A stretch of 64,000 bases of DNA, taken from Lachnospiraceae bacterium (GTDB taxonomy: Bacteria > Bacillota > Clostridia > Lachnospirales > Lachnospiraceae). The notes beneath the pieces are model-generated. The model was not told the origin of the DNA. It was given only the letters and a program-made list of their open reading frames with translations, and searched no databases. A program made the position numbers and the translations under genes. Of this stretch, positions 17,731 to 27,373 are shown one piece after another. Numbering within the stretch: the stretch's first letter is position 1; each line of letters begins with the position of its first letter. The stretch spans positions 118,169 to 182,168 of the forward strand of contig SVEG01000005.1 in the NCBI GenBank assembly GCA_015057505.1, in the 5' to 3' direction.

Positions 17731-17742
17731 TTTTTCAAATTT

Positions 17743-19518
17743 TTATTTTGTTCCGATTACAGCCTTGATTCTTCGCACCCCGGCGGAAGAAGCTTCTTCC
17801 TTCAAAATTTTAAAAGAAACCAATTCTTCGGTATTTTTAGCATGCGGACCACCACAAATTTCTTTGGAATATCCGGGAACTGTATATACCTTTACTATTT
17901 CCCCGTATTTCCCTGAAAATACTCCGATTGCGCCTTCTTCATATGCTTTCTCCAGCGTCATTTCTTCTAAAATCACATCTATTTTTTGTCCTATAGCCTC
18001 ATTTACAATTGCCTCTACCTGTTCAAGTTCTTCTTTGGTCACCTTTCTTCCAAAAGAAAAATCAAATCTCAAACGCTCTGACGTTATATTACTGCCTCTC
18101 TGAAATACTTCATTACCCAAAACTTTTCTCAAAGCTCCGTTTAATAAATGTGTCGCTGTGTGAAGCCTTGCCGTCTGTTCATTATTATCTGCCAAACCAC
18201 CTGCAAATTTTCCGGCAGCTCCCTGTCTTGATTTGTCTTGGTGTTCCTTAAATCTCTTATTAAATCCATCAGCATCCACCATAAAGCCTCTTTCCAACGC
18301 GAGCTCTGAAGTAAATTCAATCGGAAATCCATAAGTATCATACAATTTGAATGCAAGCTCACCACTAAGAACTCCGGTATTTTCAATATTATCAAGGTAT
18401 CTGTTTGCCTTTTTTAACCCGTCATCCAAAGTCTTTGAAAACAAAGTATATTCCTTTTGCAACTGTTCCAAAATAAATCCTCTATTTTCGCCAAGTTCAG
18501 GATAAGTTGTTTTATATTGTTCAATAATCACCTCTGAAAGTTCACACAAGTAATTTGTGTTAATATCAACCTTTTTTAACAAACGAATTATTCTACGAAT
18601 CAACCTTCTTAAGATATATCCCTGCTCAGTATTTGACGGACTAATCTGCATCGGATCACCGAGAATAAAGGTGACTGTTCTTATATGCTCGCAAATAATT
18701 CTCTTTTCTCTTTCCGAAAGCTCTTTTCCTTCCCTTTCCAAAATACTTTCAAGCTTTTGCATAACCGGTATAAACAACTCCGTATCATATACGTTTGTTT
18801 TTCCGTTAAAAATAGTCAGCACACGTTCTAAGCCCATTCCCGTATCCACATTTTTCTGCTTAAGCTCTGTAAAACTACCGTCTGCTTCTTTGTTAAACTG
18901 CATAAAAACATTATTCCATATTTCAACATATTTTCCGCAATGGCAAGACGGTCCGCACTTAGGGCCACATTTAGGCTTACCCATGTCGTAGAAAATTTCT
19001 GTATCCGGTCCGCACGGTCCTGTCTGTCCGGCAGGTCCCCACCAGTTATCCTCTCTGCCATATCTGTAAATCTGCTCACTTGTAAGACCAAAACTCTTCC
19101 AAATTTCTTCTGCCTCAACATCAGCAGGTACCAATTCATCACCTTCAAATACCGTTACTGCCAATCTTTCTATCGGTATATTGAGATACTTGGTCAAAAA
19201 CTCAAAGCTCATGGAGATAGATTCCTGTTTAAAATAATCTCCCAAAGACCAATTTCCAAGCATCTCAAAAAATGTGCAATGTGTGTCGTCTCCTACTTCA
19301 TCAATATCCTCTGTCCTTACGCACTTTTGAACATCCGTAAGACGATTTCCACTTGGATGCTTTTCGCCTAATAAATAAGGCACCAAAGGATGCATTCCTG
19401 CAGTGGTAAATAACACGGTCGGGTCATTCTCCGGGAGAAGTGACGCTGACGCGATTTCCTTATGCCCCCTTTCTTTAAAAAAGTTTACGTACATTGTTCT
19501 CAATTCATTTGCTGTCAT
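17743..19518 (-). CDS. alaS: Alanyl-tRNA synthetase lacking the C-Ala domain
   Basis: A 591-residue enzyme that charges tRNA-Ala. The class II catalytic core (motifs around [12 protein letters not shown] and GMGLERVL) and the tRNA recognition part are complete. The editing domain has its zinc ligands H453/H457 (HTATH) and C555/H559 (CGGPH). The protein stops right there: usual AlaRS is about 870-880 residues, with a coiled coil and C-Ala domain that are absent. An extra Cys cluster ([11 protein letters not shown], about 185-195) lies in the core. The DNA ends in a clean stop and terminator, so this is a natural short form, not a frameshift. A T-box precedes it. Confidence 0.93.
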   Translation of the reverse strand: MTANELRTMYVNFFKERGHKEIASASLLPENDPTVLFTTAGMHPLVPYLLGEKHPSGNRLTDVQKCVRTEDIDEVGDDTHCTFFEMLGNWSLGDYFKQESISMSFEFLTKYLNIPIERLAVTVFEGDELVPADVEAEEIWKSFGLTSEQIYRYGREDNWWGPAGQTGPCGPDTEIFYDMGKPKCGPKCGPSCHCGKYVEIWNNVFMQFNKEADGSFTELKQKNVDTGMGLERVLTIFNGKTNVYDTELFIPVMQKLESILEREGKELSEREKRIICEHIRTVTFILGDPMQISPSNTEQGYILRRLIRRIIRLLKKVDINTNYLCELSEVIIEQYKTTYPELGENRGFILEQLQKEYTLFSKTLDDGLKKANRYLDNIENTGVLSGELAFKLYDTYGFPIEFTSELALERGFMVDADGFNKRFKEHQDKSRQGAAGKFAGGLADNNEQTARLHTATHLLNGALRKVLGNEVFQRGSNITSERLRFDFSFGRKVTKEELEQVEAIVNEAIGQKIDVILEEMTLEKAYEEGAIGVFSGKYGEIVKVYTVPGYSKEICGGPHAKNTEELVSFKILKEEASSAGVRRIKAVIGTK

Positions 19519-19550
19519 GTTTCATTCTCCTTTCTGACATTTCTCCAAAA

Positions 19551-19838
19551 CAAAAAGCCCTAAGCTGATATAATATCAACTTAGGGCGAACTTTCATGTC
19601 CGTGTTACCACCTAATTTCAGATTTCTCTGCACTCTGCCAATACGGGATTACTCCGATATTGCTTCCTACGTTAACGGGGGAACTCCGTTGAAGCCTACT
19701 AAGATTCTCTGTTCGGTCCACAGCTCAGAGGCTGCTTCAATATTAGTTCAATGAAGATTCGCACCGACCATCTTCTCTCTGTGAAATCCCTAACACCTAC
19801 TATTCCTCGTCAAAGCCTTTTTGTTTTGAATTACTCGC
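19551..19838 (-). promoter_or_regulatory. T-box riboswitch (alaS leader)
   Basis: On the minus strand the leader has a stem I opening with GACGAGGAATAGTAGG, the T-box sequence AGGTGGTAACACGG (19600-19613), and then a terminator stem (19557-19587, GCCCTAAG...CTTAGGGC) with TTTTTG. Uncharged tRNA binding would favour the antiterminator and allow alaS transcription. A GCU triplet in CTGAGCTGTGG is a plausible alanine specifier, but I could not fold stem I fully. Confidence 0.85.
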
Positions 19839-19867
19839 ATTGTAGCACTTAGTATGTGTTCTGTCAA
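19839..19867 (-). promoter_or_regulatory. Promoter of the alaS T-box
   Basis: Minus-strand TTGACA (19862-19867), 17-base spacer, TACAAT (19839-19844). The -35 box overlaps a palindrome AACACTAATTAGTGTT that follows the regulator gene. Confidence 0.85.
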
Positions 19868-19886
19868 CACTAATTAGTGTTTTTCC

Positions 19887-20570
19887 TTACTCATTGTCTA
19901 CGCTGAACTTATACCCCATGCCCCAAATCGTCTTGATATAGTCGCCTTTGTCGCCAAGCTTACTTCTAAGCTTCTTGACATGCGTATCAATCGTTCGAGC
20001 GTCACCGAAGTAATCGTAATTCCATACGTGATTAAGTATCTTCTCACGTGAAAGGGCAATGCCCTGATTCTCTACAAAATATGAAAGGAGTTCAAACTCC
20101 TTAAAGCTCAAATCAACACTCTGACCGTCAACTGTAACAATATGCGCGGTCTTATTGATAACAATTCCGCCGACATTAGTCTCTTCTTCCTGCATCTTAG
20201 AGTTGGTACGCCGAAGTATCGCTTCAACACGTGCAACAAGAATCTTCGGACTGAACGGCTTGGAAATGTATTCATCGACGCCAAGTTCAAAGCCTGTAAG
20301 CTCGTCCCTCTCGTCGCCGCGTGCCGTAAGCATAATAATCGGAGTCTTGTCATGTGCCCGTATCTCACGGCATACCTGCCAACCGTCCATCTTCGGCATC
20401 ATTACGTCAAGAATAACCAAATCGATATTCTTCTGCGAAAAAAATATATCTATAGCTTCCTCACCGTCTGCGGCCTCCAAAACCTCATAACCGCTTTTCA
20501 CCAGAAAATCCTTAACAAGCTTACGCATTCTGCTCTCGTCATCTACAACAAGTATTCTTAATTTGTCCAT
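19887..20570 (-). CDS. OmpR/PhoB-family response regulator
   Basis: A 227-residue DNA-binding regulator. The receiver domain has acidic residues VVDDE, phospho-acceptor D55 in LVILDVMMP, and Lys in YISKPF. A winged-helix effector domain covers about residues 130-225 (LSFKEFELLSYF, RTIDTHVKKLRSKLGD, GMGYKF). It probably pairs with the histidine kinase at 15378-16856, although the two genes are separated by alaS and a HAD gene. Confidence 0.95.
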   Translation of the reverse strand: MDKLRILVVDDESRMRKLVKDFLVKSGYEVLEAADGEEAIDIFFSQKNIDLVILDVMMPKMDGWQVCREIRAHDKTPIIMLTARGDERDELTGFELGVDEYISKPFSPKILVARVEAILRRTNSKMQEEETNVGGIVINKTAHIVTVDGQSVDLSFKEFELLSYFVENQGIALSREKILNHVWNYDYFGDARTIDTHVKKLRSKLGDKGDYIKTIWGMGYKFSVDNE

Positions 20571-20638
20571 TTATATCCTCCTGTCACAGGTTCCTTTTAA
20601 GATCAGTATATACAATCATTATGACAAAATTGTGAATT

Positions 20639-21340
20639 TTAATCCGGTAAATTCACCTTTAACTCATTTCTAAGCTTATTAAGTGCCTCTTCCTGCTCTT
20701 GAAGTTCCTGCGCCCATGAAGCATATTTATCCTGAAGCTTAGTCTCGTAATTAAGAATATTAACATGATCGCTGTTAAGGGTAATATACGCCATAATAAT
20801 AATCACTATAACAAGCAAAACATTAAAAAATACCGACCATTTATACTTACTTTTGACAATATCAAGTTCAGATTCTCGTTTAGGTGCATGTTCTGCCTCA
20901 AGATACATAAGAGGCTTCTTCTTCGTCTCCGGCTTGGCGGATTTCTTCTTGGGCGACACTTTAGAAGCCGCCTGCTTAACCTTCTTCTCGGCAGACTTCT
21001 TTTCAGTAGAATTCTTCTCCTGTTTGACATAAAAATCTTCCTTCTCGTCCCTCTCGTCTTCACTGAAATCCCTAATCGGAAGCTTGGCAACCTGCGATTT
21101 ATCAATCTCAGCAGAACGCATAAGACGCTCCTGAAGCCCTTTAAGGAATTCATAACCAATCTGCGTGTGAAATACATCTTTCTGCACAAACTTATTATAA
21201 AGAGCAAGCACCGTCTGGTCATTGCTCATGTCGTTATTCTCTTTGACATATGCTATTCCGGCAAGTTCCTTCTTCGCCTGCAGATATTCTTCCGTAGTTG
21301 TAAAGGTAATGCCGTTAATCATTCTTTCTGTCTCTGCCAT
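20639..21340 (-). CDS. Membrane-anchored coiled-coil protein, function unknown
   Basis: A 233-residue protein. Residues 1-100 are a predicted soluble helical region (ERMINGITFTTTEEYLQAKKELAG). A Lys/Ser/Ala-rich low-complexity linker (about 105-150) follows, then a single membrane segment (about 168-188), and a C-terminal coiled coil outside or inside the membrane. ATG 21340 is chosen because AAAGGAGCGGGACT lies directly upstream. I recognise no family. It lies between the Y-family polymerase genes and the response regulator. Confidence 0.7.
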   Translation of the reverse strand: MAETERMINGITFTTTEEYLQAKKELAGIAYVKENNDMSNDQTVLALYNKFVQKDVFHTQIGYEFLKGLQERLMRSAEIDKSQVAKLPIRDFSEDERDEKEDFYVKQEKNSTEKKSAEKKVKQAASKVSPKKKSAKPETKKKPLMYLEAEHAPKRESELDIVKSKYKWSVFFNVLLVIVIIIMAYITLNSDHVNILNYETKLQDKYASWAQELQEQEEALNKLRNELKVNLPD

Positions 21341-21394
21341 AGTCCCGCTCCTTTGCCTTATTATTACAATTTTATCACGGAACGAAGAATATGA

Positions 21395-21423
21395 CAACAA
21401 AAGAGTTTGCAAAGAAAACTCTT
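21395..21423 (-). terminator. Terminator after the polymerase operon
   Basis: AAGAGTTT...AAACTCTT stem (21401-21423) followed on the minus strand by TTTTGTTG, downstream of the gene ending at 21448. Confidence 0.6.
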
Positions 21424-21447
21424 TTTAAGTGAATTCTCTCTCAAAAT

Positions 21448-21660
21448 TTAAATTCCTTCCTCCGGGAACAGTTCTCCCGTCGGTTCCTTATCGATGGTCT
21501 CAGTCCTTGTAATAACAAGCTTCTGCTGTTCTACTATTGCTTCCTCATAACCCTTAAGAGCTGCAAAAGGCATAAATATCTTCGCCCGATTAGCAACATC
21601 CATCGGCGTTCTGTATGACTTCGGCCGCCCTATATTTATAATATCATCATATCTGCCCAT
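21448..21660 (-). CDS. Small partner protein of the Y-family polymerase (YolD-like context)
   Basis: A 70-residue protein starting MGRYDDIINIGRPKSYRTP, with the RAKIFMPFAALKGYEEAI segment that is recurrent in short proteins encoded next to UmuC/DinB-type polymerases in Firmicutes, some of them called YolD-like. It starts ten bases after the polymerase gene and should be co-expressed. Its action is unknown; a role in polymerase control or DNA-damage response is likely from context only. Confidence 0.7.
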   Translation of the reverse strand: MGRYDDIINIGRPKSYRTPMDVANRAKIFMPFAALKGYEEAIVEQQKLVITRTETIDKEPTGELFPEEGI

Positions 21661-21670
21661 AAAAGCCTCC

Positions 21671-23104
21671 TTATGCCTTGTGTCCGCCTATCTGCCGGTT
21701 TCTCTCAACAGTGGTCGCACCTTCTTGCAAATTCGTGCCTCTTAACATCGCATTTTTCCCATAGCGGTTCTGCACCGAAAGCATCGCCTCCTGTATATTA
21801 CGCTCCTTCTTTAGCTTCTTCTGTTCCTCTTCTTTCTTAGCATAGTCAGTAAACAAATCAAGCTGCTCATATACCTCGGCACTGTCTTTTTTCTCATCAA
21901 TGATATTACACAAAGCAACCGTAACTCTTTTAACCATAAGTTCCCTGTGCACACTCCGGTCATAAATATCAAGCACTGCATCCGTAAGAACACTTGTTAC
22001 GGAAGTATGTTCCTTTAACCTATATGAGCCATGCGCCGGCTTCGGCACCGTTCTTCCGTAATGGTCAAGTGTCATTTCGCCATCATAGCCGCTACCGTCC
22101 GGCATTTCCCTATCATATCCGATGTCGAGCACAACCAAATCCGTAACAAGATGCTTAGACACAAGTTCAAGGGCCAAAAGTTCAAGCATCTCCCTTACAA
22201 TAATTCTGGCTTTCTCAAAGTCATAACCACAGCTTAAAACCTGTCCCGAAGACAAAGAATTGGCGCTCGGCTTATAATTCTTGATATCCTTCATCGTACA
22301 GGGTTCCACACCCCATGCATGATCAATCAGTATCTCCGCATCTACTCCGAACAATTTAAACAGATAATCTTCACCTATCTTGGTTGTGGACATCCTCGCA
22401 ATGTCTCCCATGGTAAACATACCATTCTTCTCTAATCTCTTCTCTATACCTCGCCCGATTCTCCAAAAATCAGTAAGTGGTCTGTGCTCCCAAAGCAATC
22501 GCTTATACTTTGCTTCATCAAGCTCGGCAATTCGTACACCGTCTTCATCTGCGTCTTCATGCTTAGCCACAATATCCATCGCAATCTTCGCAAGATACAA
22601 ATTCGTACCGATACCCGCAGTCGCTGTAATGCCCGTCACTGCAAACACATCCTTAATCATCCGCGCCGCAAGCTTACGTGCCGTCAAAACATTCCCGGCA
22701 TCATCTCTGTACAAATGCAGATAATCTGTCACATCAATAAAAACTTCGTCAATAGAATATACATGAATATCCTCGGCACTCACATACTTAAGATACGTGT
22801 TATATATCTTCGCACTGTAATCTATATAAAGCTGCATTCTCGGCACAGCCGCAATATATTCTATAGTCTTACCTGTACTCGCCTTTATCTCCTTGCACTT
22901 CTGAATTACCTCAAAAAGTCTCGCTCGTCCCGGAATCCCATACTTCTTAAGCGCCGGCGACACCGCAAGACAAATCGTCTTCTCAGTCCTTGATTCATCC
23001 GCAACGACAAGATTCGTCGTAAGCGGGTCAAGTCCTCGTTCAACACACTCTACCGAGGCATAAAATGATTTTAAATCGATTACAACATAACTTCTGTTCT
23101 TCAT
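21671..23104 (-). CDS. Y-family DNA polymerase (UmuC/ImpB/MucB type)
   Basis: A 477-residue translesion polymerase. The catalytic region begins VVIDLKSFYASVECVERGLDP (metal-binding Asp near residue 7) and continues with YSIDEVFIDVTDYL for the second acidic pair. A helix-hairpin-helix thumb and a little-finger domain follow; the C-terminus (about 410-477) is charged. ATG 23104 is chosen because AGGAGG lies seven bases upstream; earlier in-frame Met codons lack a ribosome site. It forms a small operon with the 70-residue partner. No LexA box was identified upstream. Confidence 0.92.
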   Translation of the reverse strand: MKNRSYVVIDLKSFYASVECVERGLDPLTTNLVVADESRTEKTICLAVSPALKKYGIPGRARLFEVIQKCKEIKASTGKTIEYIAAVPRMQLYIDYSAKIYNTYLKYVSAEDIHVYSIDEVFIDVTDYLHLYRDDAGNVLTARKLAARMIKDVFAVTGITATAGIGTNLYLAKIAMDIVAKHEDADEDGVRIAELDEAKYKRLLWEHRPLTDFWRIGRGIEKRLEKNGMFTMGDIARMSTTKIGEDYLFKLFGVDAEILIDHAWGVEPCTMKDIKNYKPSANSLSSGQVLSCGYDFEKARIIVREMLELLALELVSKHLVTDLVVLDIGYDREMPDGSGYDGEMTLDHYGRTVPKPAHGSYRLKEHTSVTSVLTDAVLDIYDRSVHRELMVKRVTVALCNIIDEKKDSAEVYEQLDLFTDYAKKEEEQKKLKKERNIQEAMLSVQNRYGKNAMLRGTNLQEGATTVERNRQIGGHKA

Positions 23105-23222
23105 GATATGCCTCCTGTGATTTGATATATTTATTTTAGCAAACATGTGTTCGAATTGCAAGAGGTATATTTTAGTGTTTAGCACATAAACATGCTACTT
23201 CATTGCAGCCTGCCACATAATC

Positions 23223-23262
23223 AAATACCCCCGCCACACATCCATAGGACATGTGACGGGGG
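23223..23262 (-). terminator. Terminator after the EF-G-like gene
   Basis: CCCCCGTCACAT...ATGTGTGGCGGGGG stem (23228-23262) followed by TATTTG on the minus strand. Confidence 0.75.
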
Positions 23263-23267
23263 TCATA

Positions 23268-25355
23268 TTATACTTCAATATTCGTAAGCTTGCTTGCTCT
23301 CGCTGCAATCTCCTTCTCCTGAACATCTGAAGGTGCCTGCTCGTAACGGCTGTATTCGTACTCGAATATGCCCATACCGCCTGTCATGGAGCGGAGGTCT
23401 GTAGCGTAACCGAAAAGTTCTGACATAGGAATGTCTGCTTCTACAATCTGCTTCTTGTCAGCTGTAGGTGTCATACCGAGTACGCGGCCCCTACGCTTAT
23501 TAAGGTCGCCCATAACGTCGCCGGTGAATTTGTCCGGAACAGTAACCTTAAGTGAAGCAATCGGCTCTAAGAGTACCGGTGAAGCCTCAAGGAATGCTTT
23601 CTTAAATGCAAGCATTGTAGCGGTCTTGAAAGCCATTTCTGAAGAGTCTACCGGGTGGTAAGAACCGTCAACCAAAGTAACCTTAACACCAACTACAGGA
23701 TAAGCGGCAACCGGTCCCTTGATAACTGATTCCTGGATACCCTTCTCAACTGCAGGGAAGAAGTTCTTCGGAACTACACCACCAACAATCTTCTCTTCGA
23801 AGATATATGCCTTATCGTTATCTCCTGACGGCTCCATCTCGATATGTACATCACCGTACTGTCCGTGTCCGCCTGACTGTTTCTTGTGCTTGCCCTGTAC
23901 GCGTACTTTCTTACGTACTGTCTCTCTGAATGCAAACTTAGGCTTGCTAAGCTCGATTTCAACCTTGTACTTGTTGAGAAGCTTGCTTACTGCTACCTCT
24001 AACTGCTGGTCGCCGATACCGTAAAGAAGTGTCTGTCTGTTCTCTGTATCGTTAACAGCCTTAAGAGTAACGTCTTCGTCCATAAGCTTCGCAAGTGCGC
24101 CGGATACTTTATCCTCATCGCCCTTATTCTTGGTCTTATAGCGCATATATGTATACGGAATCGGATACTCCGGTTTCTCATATGTAATCGGATTAGCCTT
24201 GGTTGAAAGTGTATCGCCCGTAGCCACGTTAGAAAGCTTAGCAACGGCACCGATATCACCTGCATTAACTTCTTTAACCTCAATAGGAGTCTTACCCTGC
24301 ATTACATAAAGCTTGGAAAGCTTCTCTTCTGCATCCTTCTCAGCGTTGTAAATCGTAGAATCTGACTTAAGCACGCCTGAGCACACCTTAATGAGTGAAT
24401 ATTTACCGATAAACGGATCGGCAATTGTCTTAAATACCTTAGCACTGAAAGGCTTGGTTACGTCGTAGTTGGCAACAAATTCGCTTCCGTCTGCCTTCTC
24501 GCCACTGATTTCGCACTCTGCAGGTGACGGCAAATACTGAACCATATCCTGTAAAAGCATACGAACACCCTGTGCATTGAGACCTGAACCCATAAGCACA
24601 GGAACCATACCTGATGTCTTAACATTTTCTCTAAGCGCTCCGAGAATCTCTTCAAGAGTAAATTCTTCGCCGTTAAAATAACGATCCATGTACTCTTCGC
24701 TTGTCTCAGCAACAGCTTCCATAATAGCATCTCTATATCCTGCAAGATTTTCCTTAGAATACTCAGGAATATCAAAATCTTCATATTCAGTGAGGCTTGT
24801 AAATCTTCTACCCGCCATCTTAACGATATTAACGAATCCCACAAACTTCTCGTTCTCACGAATCGGCTGATGGAAAGGAGCAATTCTCTTACCGAACTGT
24901 GCCTTCAAATCTTCAACCGCCTGTCTGAAGCTCGCATTGTCAAGATCCATGTCTGTAACAAAAATCATTCTGGGGATATTGTACTTCTCGCACATCTCCC
25001 ACGCTTTGATTGTTCCAACTTCAACACCGCTCTTACCTGAAACAACAATAACTGCCGAATCAGCTGCACTTACTGCAGATTCAACTTCACCAACAAAATC
25101 AAAATATCCGGGTGTATCTAAAATATTAAGCTTCGTGTTCTCCCATACAATCGGAACCACTGAAGTGTTAATCGAAAACTGTCTCTTTATCTCCTCTTTA
25201 TCAAAATCACTAAGTGTACTTCCGTCGTCAACCTTACCCTGACGGCTTATTGCTCCCGATACATACGCCATGGCTTCGACAAGAGTTGTCTTACCACAGC
25301 CACCGTGCCCCAACAATACTACATTCCTCACATCTTCCGTTTTGTAAACATTCAT
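23268..25355 (-). CDS. EF-G-like translational GTPase (FusA2 type)
   Basis: A 695-residue five-domain translational GTPase. The P-loop is GHGGCGKTT (16-24), followed by DTPGYFDF (G3) and TDMDLDNASF at the position of G4, which in canonical EF-G reads NKxD. That divergence and the overall sequence place it with EF-G-like paralogues rather than housekeeping EF-G. Domains III-V include GGHGQYGDVHIEMEP and a C-terminal GYATDLRSMTGGMG. ATG 25355 follows GGAGG by eight bases. Roles of this paralogue class are poorly defined. Confidence 0.9.
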   Translation of the reverse strand: MNVYKTEDVRNVVLLGHGGCGKTTLVEAMAYVSGAISRQGKVDDGSTLSDFDKEEIKRQFSINTSVVPIVWENTKLNILDTPGYFDFVGEVESAVSAADSAVIVVSGKSGVEVGTIKAWEMCEKYNIPRMIFVTDMDLDNASFRQAVEDLKAQFGKRIAPFHQPIRENEKFVGFVNIVKMAGRRFTSLTEYEDFDIPEYSKENLAGYRDAIMEAVAETSEEYMDRYFNGEEFTLEEILGALRENVKTSGMVPVLMGSGLNAQGVRMLLQDMVQYLPSPAECEISGEKADGSEFVANYDVTKPFSAKVFKTIADPFIGKYSLIKVCSGVLKSDSTIYNAEKDAEEKLSKLYVMQGKTPIEVKEVNAGDIGAVAKLSNVATGDTLSTKANPITYEKPEYPIPYTYMRYKTKNKGDEDKVSGALAKLMDEDVTLKAVNDTENRQTLLYGIGDQQLEVAVSKLLNKYKVEIELSKPKFAFRETVRKKVRVQGKHKKQSGGHGQYGDVHIEMEPSGDNDKAYIFEEKIVGGVVPKNFFPAVEKGIQESVIKGPVAAYPVVGVKVTLVDGSYHPVDSSEMAFKTATMLAFKKAFLEASPVLLEPIASLKVTVPDKFTGDVMGDLNKRRGRVLGMTPTADKKQIVEADIPMSELFGYATDLRSMTGGMGIFEYEYSRYEQAPSDVQEKEIAARASKLTNIEV

Positions 25356-25559
25356 ACAAAATACCTCCAATACCTCATTAATTTAATTTTCCGAAACCCC
25401 TTTTGGAAAATCATATATGTATTGTACCAAAATTGTTCGGATTTTTCAATAATTTTGTTGAAATTTTTCGAAATTTTTATTATTATTTTTGTTATATTAT
25501 TTTTAATTATATATTTTTTATATTCATTTTGTAACATTCATACAATTCAGACTTCAAAT
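25356..25559. other. AT-rich intergenic region
   Basis: About 200 bases, very AT-rich between 25430 and 25540. It should hold the EF-G-like gene's promoter. I see no gene or clear structure apart from the terminator at its right end. Confidence 0.4.
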
Positions 25560-25600
25560 AAAAAACCCCGGACAATAATACATTGTATTACTGCCCGAGG
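25560..25600 (-). terminator. Terminator after the PilZ gene
   Basis: A stem of about 15 bp (CCTCGGGCAGTAATA with TATTATTGTCCGGGG, 25566-25600) followed by TTTTTT on the minus strand. Confidence 0.9.
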
Positions 25601-25619
25601 CATCTTATGCTTCTAAAAA

Positions 25620-25955
25620 TCATTCCTCTTCGTCAGAGTAATTAAACATCTCATAAATATTAATCTTCATCTCATCTGCCGAAGACAATCCGACAAATTC
25701 ACTGCCGTATGTATCTCCGTCACGTCTTACGATACGAACAACTGTCTCTATGCGTTCCTTAGTCCAGATAATAATCTGCGTATCATAGTAATTGTCTATC
25801 TTGAGCTCCTCAGCACTCTTGAATGCCATACCGCCCCTTGATACATTGATGACATCCACAAAATAGTCCCTTACTTCTCCGTCCGGCTCAATAGGCTTTA
25901 ATCGGATACTTACGCTGATATCCATACGTCTTGAACGTCTCTTTTCCTTCTCCAT
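25620..25955 (-). CDS. PilZ-domain protein (c-di-GMP binding)
   Basis: A 111-residue single PilZ domain. The c-di-GMP signature is visible: an N-terminal RRSRR box and DVINVSRGG (D/NxSxxG) about 45 residues later. ATG 25955 is chosen because AGGAGG sits just upstream; longer in-frame versions lack a ribosome site. It probably links c-di-GMP levels to motility, envelope or pilus functions. It stands alone between its own terminator and the serpin operon. Confidence 0.85.
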   Translation of the reverse strand: MEKEKRRSRRMDISVSIRLKPIEPDGEVRDYFVDVINVSRGGMAFKSAEELKIDNYYDTQIIIWTKERIETVVRIVRRDGDTYGSEFVGLSSADEMKINIYEMFNYSDEEE

Positions 25956-26064
25956 ATATCCTCCTTCTCCTGCCCCAACATATATGTTTCTGTCAGGATA
26001 AAACCTGTCCTTTATTATAATACCATGTCTGCCAAAATATCTCAATCAAAATTTTTATTTTCGT

Positions 26065-26096
26065 AAAAAAAGACTGCCGCATTTTTGCAACAGTCT
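26065..26096 (-). terminator. Terminator after the serpin gene
   Basis: AGACTGTTGC...GCGGCAGTCT stem (26071-26096) followed by TTTTTT on the minus strand, nine bases past the serpin stop. Confidence 0.9.
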
Positions 26097-26104
26097 CAAA
26101 ACTC

Positions 26105-27355
26105 TTATTCAACATCCATAAATGTTCCGATAAAGAACGGAATGTTATTTTCGCAGTCAATAAGCATATATACAAACGGTCTGTCAAGGTACACGGTCTT
26201 CGGTTCAACAGCCATCGCTCCGTCTTCCGTTTCAACAACTGTGGCCGCACCCGCTTTTGTTCCTTTCTCTCCCACGGATATAAAAGTCTTATGAATCACA
26301 CGGTTTATAAAAATGTTTCCTTCGCTTGATTCACCAAGCTTAGTAAAATCCGCCGCGTTCATATCAAATGCATCAGTCATACCCAAATTCTTAAGCACAT
26401 CCGCCATCTCAACATCATATTCAGTCTCAAACTTCGGAATCGCCGTGCTTACCGCAGTATAGTTGTGATTGGCAAGCATATCCGCAAACTCCTCACCCGT
26501 AAGTGTTTCCATATAATCCTTTACACTCACTCCCTCATTAGGAAGTAATGCGACAAAGGCATACTTTCTGTCTTTATAAAACTTCATAAAACCTGTGGCA
26601 TTTTCATCTTCAAGATAAACATGCTCCTGTGAATACATGAATTCCACGTTTTTTGCAGTTCCGTCTTCTGTCTTAAATCTGCCGGTGCTCACCTGTGTTT
26701 TCAAATAAATATCCTGCCACTCGGCCTCGAAAGCAAGTGCATTGACAAGATACATAACCGCAGCATCAGGAATCTTATCAAGGATATCCTCAATCATTTC
26801 GTCCGTATTATCACTTACCCAGTTATTAATATCCTCAAGCGTAGTATCATCAAAAGGAGCTTTGTAGATATCTGCCCCATAATAATCCGCGTTAGTCTGC
26901 AAAAAATCCTGATTTACCGTAAAACGTTCATCGTCTGTAAACCATATGGAATTGGCAAGCTTAAGCTTATATTTTTCCGTCTCGGGCAAATTCTCCATAT
27001 AGCTGTGAATGTACAGATTAAGTTCATCTGCAGTCATTCCCAGCACCTCTTCCATCTGCTTAAGTGTCTCGCCGTCCGCACCGTTAGTTGTCATCGCAAG
27101 CGCACAAAGTACCGACAGCGGCGAAATAAGCATATTTTTATCACTCTCCATACTTTCTTTGAAAAGCTTGAGCGCAAACTCCGTAACTGCCACATTGCCT
27201 GTATCCATATCAGCTACCGTCTCAATATTTCTTACAGTAGTTCCATCCATAAGACTAATTGCCTCCAACTCCACACCCCTACAACCAAGACTTGCGCACA
27301 GCATGGTTATAACAACTGTTATCGCCGCAAACCTCTTAATTTTTCTTATCTTCAT
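26105..27355 (-). CDS. Serpin, lipoprotein-anchored serine protease inhibitor
   Basis: A 416-residue serpin with a signal peptide ending LGC (lipidated C25), so it is displayed on the outer face of the membrane or shed. The serpin fold covers about residues 50-416 (NMLISPLSVLCALAM, LKLANSIWF, VNALAFEAEW). The hinge EKGTKAGAAT is of the small-residue type needed for loop insertion, so it is probably inhibitory. Counting from the hinge puts P1-P1' near Gly-Ala, which suggests elastase- or subtilisin-like targets (an inference). It is the last gene of a sigma/anti-sigma/serpin operon. Bacterial serpins occur in some gut Firmicutes and bifidobacteria. Confidence 0.92.
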   Translation of the reverse strand: MKIRKIKRFAAITVVITMLCASLGCRGVELEAISLMDGTTVRNIETVADMDTGNVAVTEFALKLFKESMESDKNMLISPLSVLCALAMTTNGADGETLKQMEEVLGMTADELNLYIHSYMENLPETEKYKLKLANSIWFTDDERFTVNQDFLQTNADYYGADIYKAPFDDTTLEDINNWVSDNTDEMIEDILDKIPDAAVMYLVNALAFEAEWQDIYLKTQVSTGRFKTEDGTAKNVEFMYSQEHVYLEDENATGFMKFYKDRKYAFVALLPNEGVSVKDYMETLTGEEFADMLANHNYTAVSTAIPKFETEYDVEMADVLKNLGMTDAFDMNAADFTKLGESSEGNIFINRVIHKTFISVGEKGTKAGAATVVETEDGAMAVEPKTVYLDRPFVYMLIDCENNIPFFIGTFMDVE

Positions 27356-27373
27356 AATAATCGCCCTCCTGTT

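Noticed and set aside
23268..25355. Housekeeping elongation factor G
   Set aside because: The G4 motif and overall sequence diverge from canonical EF-G, and no rpsL, rpsG or tuf genes are adjacent.
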